A stretch of 64,000 nt of DNA from NCBI RefSeq assembly GCF_013466425.1, contig NZ_CP059165.1, forward strand, positions 5,270,001 to 5,334,000, read 5' to 3'. The stretch comes from Mycobacterium vicinigordonae. Lineage in GTDB: Bacteria; Actinomycetota; Actinomycetes; Mycobacteriales; Mycobacteriaceae. The position numbers and the translations under genes are program-made. Positions 34,549 to 43,202 of this stretch are shown here, piece after piece. How positions within the stretch are numbered: the first letter of the stretch is position 1; each line of letters begins with the position of its first letter. The notes under the pieces are model-generated. The model had not been told where the DNA came from. It saw nothing but the letters and a program-made list of their open reading frames with translations, and did no database searches.

Positions 34549-34925
34549 CCCACCCGCCTTGGTGGATCAAGCGTTGTTGGATCGCCCATCTCTGGCCCCT
34601 ATGGATTCATTCAGCGAAATTGATTCCTTGCATACCTGCCGATTAGCTGCGCTGATGAGCTGGCGTGCTATCAACATGTTATCAAGGTTGGCCGGAGCTG
34701 ACATGTGTTGATAGGAACTGAGTTTGCGTGTTCGCGCGTAATCGCCTGTAGCACAACATAATTGCTGGTAGCGCGCTATAACGCTGGCACCAGATGGCTT
34801 AGGTTCGAATCCTGCCGGGGGCACTTTGCTGGACGGCACACTGTGCGGGACCAAAACTGACAGAGATACCGGACACGCTTGGGGATTTCTGACGACCCTT
34901 CCGTCGTTCCGCGTTCACCGCGCCG
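34549..34925. other. Right-end island region and junction, no gene
   Basis: 377 bp between the integrase start and the first PPE gene. It holds attR (34801-34831) and AT-richer island DNA before it. The only frames here read the duplicated tRNA fragment antisense and are not genes. Integrase promoter and arm sites are expected but not resolved. Confidence 0.5.
34801..34831 (+). other. attR: 31-bp attachment repeat
   Basis: Perfect copy of 23637-23667: the tRNA-Arg T-arm and 3' acceptor plus TTTGCTG. Only the 3' 23 nt of the tRNA are present, so this is the displaced tRNA fragment rather than a second tRNA gene. Host DNA resumes to the right with the PPE genes. Confidence 0.93.
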
Positions 34926-36296
34926 TCATCCCCAGGTCGGCTGGGGTGAAATTGCCTTAGGTTTGTCTTTCGGGGACAGATGCACGGCATGAACACCAGG
35001 CTTCTTGGATAACTGGTCCAGAAGGCTCTCCAGGTGGGCCTTGTCGGTGTGCCAGTGCTGAACGGTTTCCGGCGCCTCCTGCAAGTCCGCGAGGATAACC
35101 TTGAGCTTCTCCGGAATTTTTGTGTCGTTCTCTGGTGCGCGGCGACCCACTCCCCGCCCGGCGCCTGCGCTGATCCCGCGCGGGAGCGCACCGCCCAGAG
35201 CACCTCCGGCCAAGCCAGCAAGGACCATTTGACCCGCGAGGCCACTCATGGTCGCCGCAACCGTCGGTGCGGCGCCTAGGCTGGTGCACTCCAGCACGGT
35301 GGCGGCAAGCTTGGCAGCAGGACTGGCCACAGCCCAGCTCGGCGGCACCGACAAAGCACCTGCCAAACCCGCACTCCCGACACCCGCCGTCACCGCAGGC
35401 CCACCCGCCGCCTGGGTGCTCGACCCAAGTGCCGCGAACAGCGGACCCTCGAGATCGACCGCAGTATCGCTCCAGGTCCGTGCCGTTGATACCAGTCCCA
35501 AACTGAGGCTCAACAACGTGTCGTTGACCGGCCTGATGCCTTTGGTGACGAATTCGACGTTCGCGGCAATCCGCGCCAGCGGCGTGGAATTCAGGTTGTC
35601 CAGGAAGGTTATGAGCGACGACGGATCCGCAGCGGGGGATGCCGCGGGCGATGCAAGGCTCTGCAGGGTGTGCGGCGTAGTCGACATCAGCTGCGACAAG
35701 GTCGATTGCGCGCTGGCGGGTGCCGAGCCGACGGCTTGGGCGACCGCCGCTGATTGGCCCGCCGCGCCAACGGGATTGACGGTCTGCGGTGCAGGTTTGA
35801 ACGGCGTTATCTGAGCAGCCGTGGACGAGGAGCCCGCGTAGCCGTACATCGCGGCAGCGTCTTGCGCCCACATCTGCGCGTACTCCGCCTCGATGGCTGC
35901 GATCGAGGCGGTGTTCTGGCCAAGAATGTTCGTCGCCACCAGTGACGCCAACTGGCTTCGGTTTTCCGCGACCACCGCCGGGGGCACCGTCGCCATGAAC
36001 GCGGTCTCGTAGGCGGCCGCGACCGCTCTGGCCTGGGAGGCGGCCTGCTCGGCTTGGGCCGCGGTAGCACTCATCCATTCCACGTACGGCGCCGCGGCGG
36101 CGGCCATGGCCGCCGATGAGGGACCGTGCCAACCACTGGCCAGGTTGGAGATTACGGATCGGTAGGCGGCCGCCGCGGAGTGCAGCTGGGCAGCCAACCC
36201 GTCCCAGGCCGACCCCGCGGCCAACATCGATCCCGAACCCGGCCCGGTGAACATCCGACCGGAGTTAAGCTCCGGCGGCAGTGCTCCGAAATCCAT
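34926..36296 (-). CDS. PPE family protein, SVP subfamily
   Basis: The 456-residue PPE protein starts at ATG 36296 ([16 protein letters not shown]) after AAGGAG. The PPE domain covers about 1-175 (PPE near 7-9, [28 protein letters not shown]). The middle region is Ala/Ser-rich, and the SVP hallmark [14 protein letters not shown] lies near 316. The last 75 residues are unusually charged ([20 protein letters not shown] ... KDKPKA). It occupies the position of PPE14 (Rv0915c) in the conserved order. It is downstream of a second PPE gene with a 28-bp gap, probably one operon. No PE gene accompanies the pair. The island's attR is 95 bp beyond its 3' end. Confidence 0.93.
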   Translation of the reverse strand: MDFGALPPELNSGRMFTGPGSGSMLAAGSAWDGLAAQLHSAAAAYRSVISNLASGWHGPSSAAMAAAAAPYVEWMSATAAQAEQAASQARAVAAAYETAFMATVPPAVVAENRSQLASLVATNILGQNTASIAAIEAEYAQMWAQDAAAMYGYAGSSSTAAQITPFKPAPQTVNPVGAAGQSAAVAQAVGSAPASAQSTLSQLMSTTPHTLQSLASPAASPAADPSSLITFLDNLNSTPLARIAANVEFVTKGIRPVNDTLLSLSLGLVSTARTWSDTAVDLEGPLFAALGSSTQAAGGPAVTAGVGSAGLAGALSVPPSWAVASPAAKLAATVLECTSLGAAPTVAATMSGLAGQMVLAGLAGGALGGALPRGISAGAGRGVGRRAPENDTKIPEKLKVILADLQEAPETVQHWHTDKAHLESLLDQLSKKPGVHAVHLSPKDKPKAISPQPTWG

Positions 36297-36324
36297 TGCT
36301 ACTCCTTGATATTAGTGAACCTAG

Positions 36325-37557
36325 CTACTCTTGCGTGTCGTCGGCGTTGATGACGAAGATCGTGGCAGTGGCCGCTGCCCGCCTGAATGCATTGCCCCCG
36401 AGGCCCATTCCGCCGGCAGAACCGTTACTGGCAGTGGCCACGGCGTGCCCGGCCAGACCGGACGCGGCAATCTCGCCGAACAGCGAGCCCTGTCCTTGCA
36501 CAGCAAGGGCCGCCGGAGCAGCGGCAAAAGTGGTGGACTGTGGCATGACGGCAGTAACCATCCGGCTTTCCGGAGCCGCCACGGCCCACCCCTGCGGCAC
36601 CGACATGCCGCCGACTACCCCGGAACGGCCCATGCCCGCGGAAATGCCGGTTCCGCCGGAAGATATCGAACCCACCACCCGCGTCTGTGAACCGAGGTCT
36701 CCGCCCAGCGACACCAGCTTGGAGCGATCCCTGTCAAGCCGTTGTCTGGCGCTGTTGACATTCGCCACGTTTTGCGGCACCAGGTAGTTTTCGATGCCCA
36801 GCAGATACGGGCTACCCCCAATGCCATACACCGAGCTTGGTCCCAACGGGCCGGTGAGGGCCAGGTCCAATGCTGACAGCAGCGACGGTGTGTCGGCGGC
36901 GGCAGTGGGGGTTGTCAGGGCTTGCAGAGATTGCGGAACGGTCAACATCAGTTGCGGCAGAGTCGATTGCGCATTCGAAGCCGCAGAGCCGCCCGCGGCG
37001 TGTACAACGGCGGCCTGGGCCGCCATCCCGGCCGGGTTGGCAGTCTGCGGCGGCTGGCTGAATGGAGTCATCTGCGTGGCGGTCGCCGAGGAGCCGGCAT
37101 AGCCGTACATCGCCGAGGCATCCTGAGCCCACATTTCGGCGTACTCGGCCTCGGTGGCCATGATCGCCGCGGTGTTCTGGCCGAGCAGGTTGGTCGCCAC
37201 CAAAGCCATCAGCCGGGCACGATTGGACGCAACGATCGCAGGGGGCACCGTCGCTGCAAATGCTGTCTCATAAGCCGATACCGCCGCTCGCGCCTGGCTG
37301 GCGGCTTGCTCGGCCTGGGCGGCGGTCGCGCTTATCCACGCCGTATACGGCCCTGCCGCGGCGAGCATCGCGCTTGACGAAGAGCCCTGCCAGCCACTGG
37401 CCAGATCCGCAATGGTCGACTCGTACGAGGCGGCCGTCGCGTGCAGCTGGGCGGCCAAACCGTCCCACGCCGCAGCGGCCGTCAGCATCGGACCCGCACC
37501 GGGACCGACATACATCCGGCCCGAATTGACCTCGGGCGGCAAAACTCCGAAATCCAT
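36325..37557 (-). CDS. PPE family protein, SVP subfamily (tandem paralogue)
   Basis: The 410-residue PPE protein starts at ATG 37557 ([18 protein letters not shown]) with GAGGTG upstream. Its PPE domain closely parallels its neighbour ([21 protein letters not shown]), and the SVP motif [15 protein letters not shown] lies near 323. It ends with a hydrophobic/Gly-rich tail ([12 protein letters not shown]) and lacks the charged extension of its neighbour. The two are tandem duplicates that have diverged mostly after the PPE domain. Secretion through ESX-5 would be expected for this subfamily (established for SVP PPEs generally). Confidence 0.93.
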   Translation of the reverse strand: MDFGVLPPEVNSGRMYVGPGAGPMLTAAAAWDGLAAQLHATAASYESTIADLASGWQGSSSSAMLAAAGPYTAWISATAAQAEQAASQARAAVSAYETAFAATVPPAIVASNRARLMALVATNLLGQNTAAIMATEAEYAEMWAQDASAMYGYAGSSATATQMTPFSQPPQTANPAGMAAQAAVVHAAGGSAASNAQSTLPQLMLTVPQSLQALTTPTAAADTPSLLSALDLALTGPLGPSSVYGIGGSPYLLGIENYLVPQNVANVNSARQRLDRDRSKLVSLGGDLGSQTRVVGSISSGGTGISAGMGRSGVVGGMSVPQGWAVAAPESRMVTAVMPQSTTFAAAPAALAVQGQGSLFGEIAASGLAGHAVATASNGSAGGMGLGGNAFRRAAATATIFVINADDTQE

Positions 37558-38593
37558 TTCTACACCTCATGATTGACTGCGCGGCGACCACGCCAGCAGC
37601 AAAATTGCACCGACCGTCGCGCCCATCTTGAATTGATAAGCACGCGCTATCGATTTAGCGCCTTGGCTCCCAGTTCGCCCGATTCGGGCGCTGATACCAA
37701 GAGCTGCAACATGATTAGCTCGGTGAGAGCACGATGATCGGTGTGCCGGTGAGGCGAGGTCGGCGGTGTGAAACACGCCAATTCGACAGCCAGCCCGAAA
37801 GGCTTGTCAGCCGACCACAGCGATCTTTGGCCGAGAATGCTGTGCCAGCATCTGCGGAGTTGCTGCGCAACACCGATCACTACACAAAAGGCTCAAGCCC
37901 GAGCGCTAGGATCCCCGGTTGCGCCAGGGACGATGCCGGCGACGTTGCAGGTAGGACTCGACACTGCGATTGTGACTATTGGCGATGACTTCAATTGCGC
38001 GCCAGCTATCTTCGCGCGTCTGCTCAGAGTCGACTGCAGCCAGGCAAGCGCGTACCTGCGCAAGGCAACGGGCGAACAGCGGGGTCGGACTCCGCCGCCG
38101 CAGCGCGACACCAGGGGTACTCGCGACAAGCACCGACAGTGAGTTCCCCTCCAGAGACCTCATCGCCATGCTCCTGCTTGCACGGCCCTGTGCCGCAATG
38201 AATTCCCCGCTCAGTGAGTAGATGACTAGACCCGATCGTACTTTCGGTTGGGATGCGCTGTCCAGTTTGCGTTCATCGACTGCGCCGTCCGCCGTGCGGT
38301 CACGACGGCCGCGTCCGGCACAACCGCCCATCGCTGTCATCCACTCGGGCGGTTTGATTCCCAGACAGCAACGCGTGTCCGACCGACGAAAGCGGCGCAC
38401 CTGCCGTCCGACGATTAGCACCGTGCCGCTTCGGCCCCCTCGTCGGATAGGCGATTGCCCGATCACCAGCCCATCGAATGCGGGCCGATGTACCCGGAAG
38501 CCTCGGCAAGACGTCCGCCAACCCCGCGCTCGGCAACCCATCGGCTCTATACTTATAATGATAAGAAAATAGGTAAAGGCAGGGCGGTGCAGC
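37558..38593. other. 1.0-kb region without a convincing gene
   Basis: Open frames here (for example 37906-38595 minus, 37768-38142 plus) have Arg/Ser/Cys-rich, frame-shadow-like composition and no recognisable domain, so I do not call them. In the conserved gene order a PE gene and a transporter would be expected near here, so this may be decayed DNA. The right end carries an AT-rich promoter-like segment for the Rieske gene. Confidence 0.55.
38541..38572 (+). promoter_or_regulatory. AT-rich palindromic promoter region of the Rieske oxygenase gene
   Basis: TATAAT at 38554-38559 is a consensus -10 hexamer 35 bp before the start. It is embedded in the palindrome CTTAT-AATG-ATAAG (38552-38565), with outer CTAT/ATAG arms. 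The overlap of -10 and palindrome suggests repressor control. No regulator gene is adjacent. Confidence 0.45.
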
Positions 38594-39574
38594 ATGCCGG
38601 TGCTCGAACGGCGATTCCCTTTCGCGGAATATCCGAAAGGATGGTTCCAGGTCGCCTACAGCCGCGACGTCGACGAAGGCGACGTGATCGGGTTGCACTA
38701 CTTCGGGCGGCAACTGATCTGCTACCGCGGCAACTCCGGCACCCCTTACGTCCTGGATGCCTACTGCCCGCACCTGGGCGCCGATATCGGGGTCGGCGGC
38801 TCGGTCCGCGACGACTGCGTCGTGTGCCCCTTCCACGGCTGGTCCTTCACCGGTGACGGAACGAACGTCGACATCCCGTACACCAAGCGCCCCAACCCGA
38901 CCGCCAAGCTACGAAGCTGGCCGACAGTCGAGCGTGCCGGCATCATCTTCGTCTGGCACTCCGCCCACGGCGGCGCACCGGATTGGGAGCTGCCGAAGAT
39001 ACCGGAGAGCGACGACGCCGCCTTTGCCTTTTACGCACCCGAACATGCCCGGTGGACATTCCGCTCACATCCGCAGGAAGTCTTCGAAAACACGGTAGAC
39101 ATAGCGCATTTCGCTACGGTGCACGGCGTCTCGGCGTTCGGCGCACTCGACGTCGAGCAGAATGGGCATCTGTTCCGCGCGGTGGCCGAAGTGAATTTCG
39201 TGACACCGCGCGGTCCCGTGTCCGGCGCGGTGGACTCCGAATTGTTCGGCCTGGGTGTCGACGTCGTCCGGCACCGCGGTTTGGGTCGGTCGTGCACCAT
39301 ATTGACCGTGACACCGATCGACGGCGAGAGAGTCGATGCGCGATATACCTTCTTCGTCGCCCTTGACCCGCAGACCGGCGAAATGACCAGGATGGGAATG
39401 GGATTCGCTCGCGACTTCTGCAAGCAGATCGAACAGGACATCCCGATCTGGGAGAATAAGATCTACCGCGGCCGACCCAAACTAGCTCCGGGTGAATCAG
39501 CGATTACGGAGTTCCGTAGCTGGGCGCAGAATTCGTATGACGCCGAGACTACGCAGTCCGCGCCGCCCCGCTGA
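38594..39574 (+). CDS. Rieske non-haem iron oxygenase (KshA/cholesterol-desaturase-like)
   Basis: A 326-residue oxygenase from ATG 38594 (MPVLERRFPFAEYPKGWFQV). The N-terminal Rieske [2Fe-2S] domain has CPHLGADIG (about 57) and CVVCPFHGWSFTGDG (about 76). The C-terminal catalytic domain has the mononuclear iron facial triad region ENTVDIAHFATVHG (about 172-185). Length and opening resemble steroid 9-alpha-hydroxylase oxygenases and Neverland/DAF-36-type sterol 7-desaturases, so a sterol or other lipid substrate is likely but unproved. A separate reductase is needed; none is adjacent, although a ferredoxin-reductase gene lies at 43203. Its 3' end overlaps the convergent helicase by 26 bp. Confidence 0.88.
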   Translation: MPVLERRFPFAEYPKGWFQVAYSRDVDEGDVIGLHYFGRQLICYRGNSGTPYVLDAYCPHLGADIGVGGSVRDDCVVCPFHGWSFTGDGTNVDIPYTKRPNPTAKLRSWPTVERAGIIFVWHSAHGGAPDWELPKIPESDDAAFAFYAPEHARWTFRSHPQEVFENTVDIAHFATVHGVSAFGALDVEQNGHLFRAVAEVNFVTPRGPVSGAVDSELFGLGVDVVRHRGLGRSCTILTVTPIDGERVDARYTFFVALDPQTGEMTRMGMGFARDFCKQIEQDIPIWENKIYRGRPKLAPGESAITEFRSWAQNSYDAETTQSAPPR

Positions 39575-40904
39575 CCCGCTGCGCACGTACGGCGCGCCGG
39601 CGCCGCGTACCCTGCCGACCAGCGGTGTCGACCTGTCCCGGAATGCGCCGCTCATGAACGGGTTTGCGCTGCCGCGTACCCGCCGGCCGACTCCTGGCGG
39701 GCTGCCCCGGCGTAACCGAAGCAGCCCCGCGCGGGTAGGTCGGCTGCGCCACCTCGCCTACCAGTGCCTGCACCGGCTCTGAATCGACGGTGACCTGTTG
39801 CGGGCGTATGTCGATGCCGGCTTTGCGCATGATCGCCTGGTGGTCCCGCCGCTGTTCGGGCAACACCACCGTGACGACGTCGCCGGCGTTGCCCGCCCGC
39901 GCAGTGCGACCGGAGCGGTGCAGATAGGCCTTATGGTCGGCGGGCGGATCCACATGGACGACAAGTTCCACGTCATCGACGTGCACGCCGCGCGCCGCGA
40001 TGTCGGTGGCGACCAGGACGCGGGCCTCCCCGCTACTGAAAGCCGCGAGGTTGCGGTCACGCGCGGGCTGAGAAAGATTGCCGTGCAAGTCAACTGATGG
40101 GACGCCGGCCTGCGTGAGCTGCTTGGCGAGCTTACGGGCCTGATGCTTGGTACGCATGAACAACACTCGACGCCCGGTGCCGGAAGCGAGTCGATGGACA
40201 AGTTCTTTCTTGGCCTCGGTACCGGCGACGTGGAACACGTGGTGAGTCATGTCCGGAACCGGCGACTCGGCCGAATCCACGGAGTGCGTCACCGGGTTGC
40301 GCAGGAATCGCCGCACCAGTTTGTCGACGCCGTTATCCAGGGTCGCGGAGAACAGCATGCGGTGACCGCCCGCCGGTGTGGCGGCCAGGATGCGGGTCAC
40401 CGACGGCAGGAAGCCCAGGTCGGCCATGTGGTCGGCCTCATCGAGCACCGTCACCCGGATTGTGTCCAGGCTGAGGAGGCGCTGCTTCATCAGATCCTCT
40501 AATCGGCCCGGACACGCAACGACGATGTCCACTCCGGCCTTGAGTGCCGCTGCCTGGCGGCCCTGCGGCACGCCGCCGAAGATCGTGGTGACCTTCAGGG
40601 CATGGACGGCCGCCAGCGGCTGCAGTACACCGGCGATCTGGGTGGCCAATTCACGGGTGGGTGCCAGAATCAATCCGATCGGGCCCGACGACCGCCGGGT
40701 CCCCGCCAGCCGCTCGACGAGCGGAATGCAGAAGGCCAGTGTCTTTCCGCTGCCGGTCTTGCCGCGACCGAGAGCGTCCCGCCCAGCCAACGTATCGGGC
40801 AGGGTCGCGACCTGGATCGGGAAGGGCGTGTCGATGCCGCGGGCGGCAAGCTCGCGAACGGTCCTTTCGCCGACGCCGAGTTCGGCAAAAGAAGGTGTGG
40901 TCAT
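39549..40904 (-). CDS. DEAD-box RNA helicase (RhlE-like)
   Basis: A 451-residue helicase from ATG 40904 (MTTPSFAELGVGERTV); the longer frame to 41012 adds an unlikely leader. Motifs in order: Q-motif TPFPIQ, Walker A GRGKTGSGKT (the usual Ala replaced by Gly-Arg-Gly), APTRELA, PGRL, DEAD in LDEADHM, FSATL, TDIAARGVH and HRSGRTARAG. A basic low-complexity tail of about 70 residues follows, as in RhlE proteins. It remodels structured RNA, typically in ribosome assembly, RNA decay or cold adaptation. Confidence 0.92.
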   Translation of the reverse strand: MTTPSFAELGVGERTVRELAARGIDTPFPIQVATLPDTLAGRDALGRGKTGSGKTLAFCIPLVERLAGTRRSSGPIGLILAPTRELATQIAGVLQPLAAVHALKVTTIFGGVPQGRQAAALKAGVDIVVACPGRLEDLMKQRLLSLDTIRVTVLDEADHMADLGFLPSVTRILAATPAGGHRMLFSATLDNGVDKLVRRFLRNPVTHSVDSAESPVPDMTHHVFHVAGTEAKKELVHRLASGTGRRVLFMRTKHQARKLAKQLTQAGVPSVDLHGNLSQPARDRNLAAFSSGEARVLVATDIAARGVHVDDVELVVHVDPPADHKAYLHRSGRTARAGNAGDVVTVVLPEQRRDHQAIMRKAGIDIRPQQVTVDSEPVQALVGEVAQPTYPRGAASVTPGQPARSRPAGTRQRKPVHERRIPGQVDTAGRQGTRRRRAVRAQRVSGAARTA

Positions 40905-41139
40905 GGTTGAGATGCTTTCAGGTCTGGATGCGCCAATCGTGGCGCAGCTTGGCGAGATTGCCGGCGGGCAAAATCGATCGCCGCAAGAGAGCCGATGCGG
41001 GTGCATGGACATCTACGTTCAAGGCTTCGGAGGCCTGCGAGAGAACGGTGTACGCGGAGGCGATTGTCACGCGTAACGCTTGTTGCCGACCCTACCACGA
41101 GGTTGACGGGCATCCCGAATCGCCCGCGCGGCATCCCGT

Positions 41140-41898
41140 TCAGACACGCGCCAATTCGGCAACCTCGTCCCGCACTTCTTTGCGGTAGCCGCGGCTGTGC
41201 AACAGGTTGGCGGCCGCCAGCGCTGCACACATTGCGGCCGGAACCACCAGCGCGTAACCGCCAATCTGAGCGCCGACTAGCAGCCCAGCGATGCCGCCAC
41301 AGAGGAAGAGCAACAGCGTGACCAAAAGGATTGCGGCCTTCCACTTCTCGATCCCGTGCTCGCGACTGCGGCCGAGCATGAGTCCGAGATCGGTGACAGT
41401 GCCGGTGAAGTGGGTGGTGCGGACCGCCATCCCCCGGAAGCTCGACGTCAGCGCATTCTGCAGCCCGAGGGCGGCGGCAGCGAAAAGCGCCTGCACCGCA
41501 GTTACTTCGATCCCAAAGGTCGCAAGTTGCGCCGCTACGAATGGTTCCGTCAGGCCCAGTGCGGCAAGCAACAACAGCCCGGCTTCGAGCGTCAGAACCA
41601 CGGCGTGCCGACGACCTGTCACGACACCGGTGGGCGCAAGCAACGCCCCGGCCATCGTCGCGCCCGCCAGAAATCCGACGAGGATCGCAACCAGCATGTG
41701 ACCTTCGTACAACCACGGGTTGGCCGTGTTCATCCCGATCTGGGTGGTTACAGCGGTGAGATTGCCGACCGGGAAGGCCAGAATCAGCAGCGCGACAGCG
41801 TTGACGAAGCCCGCGCTCAGCGCGAGTACCGCGCTAAAGCCGAGCATCATCACACGAGATTCGGGCCCGTACTCCCGGGCCGGATTGGGCTGCGGCAT
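41140..41898 (-). CDS. DUF1275/YoaK-family membrane protein
   Basis: A 252-residue integral membrane protein with about six helices: first VMMLGFSAVLALSAGFVNAV, then the family segment FPVGNLTAVTTQIGMN and a second-half repeat-like TTHFTGTVTDLGLMLGR. DUF1275 proteins are widespread and uncharacterised; a transport role is often guessed. ATG 41898 (MPQPNPAREYGPESRV). It stands alone between the helicase and the desaturase operon on the same strand. Confidence 0.87.
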   Translation of the reverse strand: MPQPNPAREYGPESRVMMLGFSAVLALSAGFVNAVALLILAFPVGNLTAVTTQIGMNTANPWLYEGHMLVAILVGFLAGATMAGALLAPTGVVTGRRHAVVLTLEAGLLLLAALGLTEPFVAAQLATFGIEVTAVQALFAAAALGLQNALTSSFRGMAVRTTHFTGTVTDLGLMLGRSREHGIEKWKAAILLVTLLLFLCGGIAGLLVGAQIGGYALVVPAAMCAALAAANLLHSRGYRKEVRDEVAELARV

Positions 41899-42031
41899 AG
41901 TTTCGGTTTTACCCGCCGCTCACCGCGGGAAAAACCTCGACGACGTGGTCACAATAGCCGCAAAACGGCGAAATCTGCTGCGCAGGAAGGGCTCTCGTCA
42001 AGTCTAGGAGTTTTATTTGAAGTCCGGCTGA

Positions 42032-43192
42032 TCAGGCGGCTTGTGCTTTCTGCCGCGGCCTGGCGAAGATCGCCCTTCTGATCGCCGTGGGCTGCATCGC
42101 CTGAGCCGCTTTGCGCGGGAAATCGTTGGGCAGCGACAGGCGGAACACCTTCTTCCAGGCCGATGTGACCTGGCGCGGAAGGCTGCCGGTGGTGTAGGTG
42201 AGCCCATACCGCTCGAAGAGTTCCTGTACTTTCGGCGCGATCTCCTGGTATCGGTTGCTGGGCAGGTCCGGGTAAAGGTGATGCTCGATCTGGAACGACA
42301 AGTTGCCCGTCATGAAGTGCATAAGCGCGCTTCCGCTGATATTGGCCGAACCGAGCATCTGCCGCAGGTACCACTGTCCGCGGGTCTCGCCCTCGATCGA
42401 GGTCTTCTCGTAGGTCTGCACTCCCTCGGGGAAATGCCCGCACATGATCACCGAGTGGGTCCACCAGTTGCGTACCAGGTTAGCGGTCAGATTCGCCGTC
42501 ACGGTCGTGACCGCCGAGGGCCCCGAGAGCAATGGGTGCAGTACGTAGTCGCGCATCACGTGCTTGCGCACCTTGGCCAGGACCTTGGCGCCCTGGCGGC
42601 GGAATTCCTCCTTGTCGCTTCGCCCCTGCAGGTACTTGCCGATCTCGAGATCGTATGCGGCGATACCGTATTGAAACAGGCAGGCGTTGATCAAGTTCCA
42701 CAACGGCTGAGCCAAGTAGAACGGCTTCCAGCGTTGGTTCTCATCGACTCGCATGATGCCGTAGCCCAGATCATGGTCTTTGCCAAGCACATTGGTGTAA
42801 GTGTGGTGTACCTCGTTGTGCGAGTGCTTCCACATCTGCGCCGGGGAGGCGTTGTCCCACTCCCAACTGGTGGAGTGGATCTTGGGATCGCGCATCCAGT
42901 CCCACTGGCCGTGCATCACGTTGTGCCCGATCTCCATGTTCTCCACGATCTTGGAGACGGACAGGCCGGCGGTGCCCAGCAGCCACGCGGGAGGGAACAG
43001 CGAGAACAGGAGCACTGCGCGGCTGGCGAGTTCAAGCCTGCGTTGGCCGTCGATGACTCGACGGATGTAGGCGGCATCCCGCTCGCCGCGGCTGGCCAGC
43101 ACATTCTCACGAATCGCATCGAGTTCGCGACCCAAGTTTTCGATGTCTTCATCGGATAGGTGTGCGGTCGGATCCGCTTGGGCGACAGTCAT
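42032..43192 (-). CDS. Fatty acyl-CoA desaturase (DesA3-like)
   Basis: A 386-residue membrane di-iron desaturase from ATG 43192 (MTVAQADPTAHLSDED). Three His boxes are visible: GHNVMHGQWDWM, KHSHNEVHHTYTN and SFQIEHHLYPDLP. Hydrophobic segments surround them. Sequence and pairing with the adjacent oxidoreductase match M. tuberculosis DesA3 (Rv3229c) with Rv3230c, which together make oleoyl-CoA from stearoyl-CoA. It lies 10 bp after the reductase gene, so they form one operon. In M. tuberculosis the pair lies elsewhere in the genome, so this is a relocated or additional copy. Confidence 0.9.
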   Translation of the reverse strand: MTVAQADPTAHLSDEDIENLGRELDAIRENVLASRGERDAAYIRRVIDGQRRLELASRAVLLFSLFPPAWLLGTAGLSVSKIVENMEIGHNVMHGQWDWMRDPKIHSTSWEWDNASPAQMWKHSHNEVHHTYTNVLGKDHDLGYGIMRVDENQRWKPFYLAQPLWNLINACLFQYGIAAYDLEIGKYLQGRSDKEEFRRQGAKVLAKVRKHVMRDYVLHPLLSGPSAVTTVTANLTANLVRNWWTHSVIMCGHFPEGVQTYEKTSIEGETRGQWYLRQMLGSANISGSALMHFMTGNLSFQIEHHLYPDLPSNRYQEIAPKVQELFERYGLTYTTGSLPRQVTSAWKKVFRLSLPNDFPRKAAQAMQPTAIRRAIFARPRQKAQAA

Positions 43193-43202
43193 GTTGGCTC
43201 CT

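Larger units (their letters stand above)
23637..34831. mobile_element. 11.2-kb tRNA-Arg integrative element (satellite/ICE-like island)
   Basis: Bounded by 31-bp direct repeats, the element carries a tyrosine integrase at its right end, an excisionase-like protein at its left end, a nuclease-methylase/specificity pair, a RepA-like ATPase with an adjacent iteron-like array, a terminase-associated-type zinc protein and a capsid remnant. No conjugation, tail or lysis genes are visible. The restriction genes are clearly AT-richer than the host genes on either side. This content is closest to a phage satellite or small integrative replicon. A nested IS3-family element has broken the rep and capsid genes, so it may no longer move unaided. 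Confidence 0.85.

Noticed and set aside
34801..34831. Second tRNA-Arg gene
   Set aside because: Only the T-arm and 3' acceptor half are present; it is the displaced att copy, not a full tRNA.
34567..34854. A 95-codon minus-strand frame at the island right end
   Set aside because: It contains the antisense of the duplicated tRNA fragment (a PPAGFEP-type peptide), a common false gene at att sites.
37906..38595. A 229-codon minus-strand frame in the 1-kb gap
   Set aside because: It has no recognisable domain, no ribosome-binding site, Arg/Ser/Cys-rich shadow composition, and it would read through the Rieske promoter palindrome.
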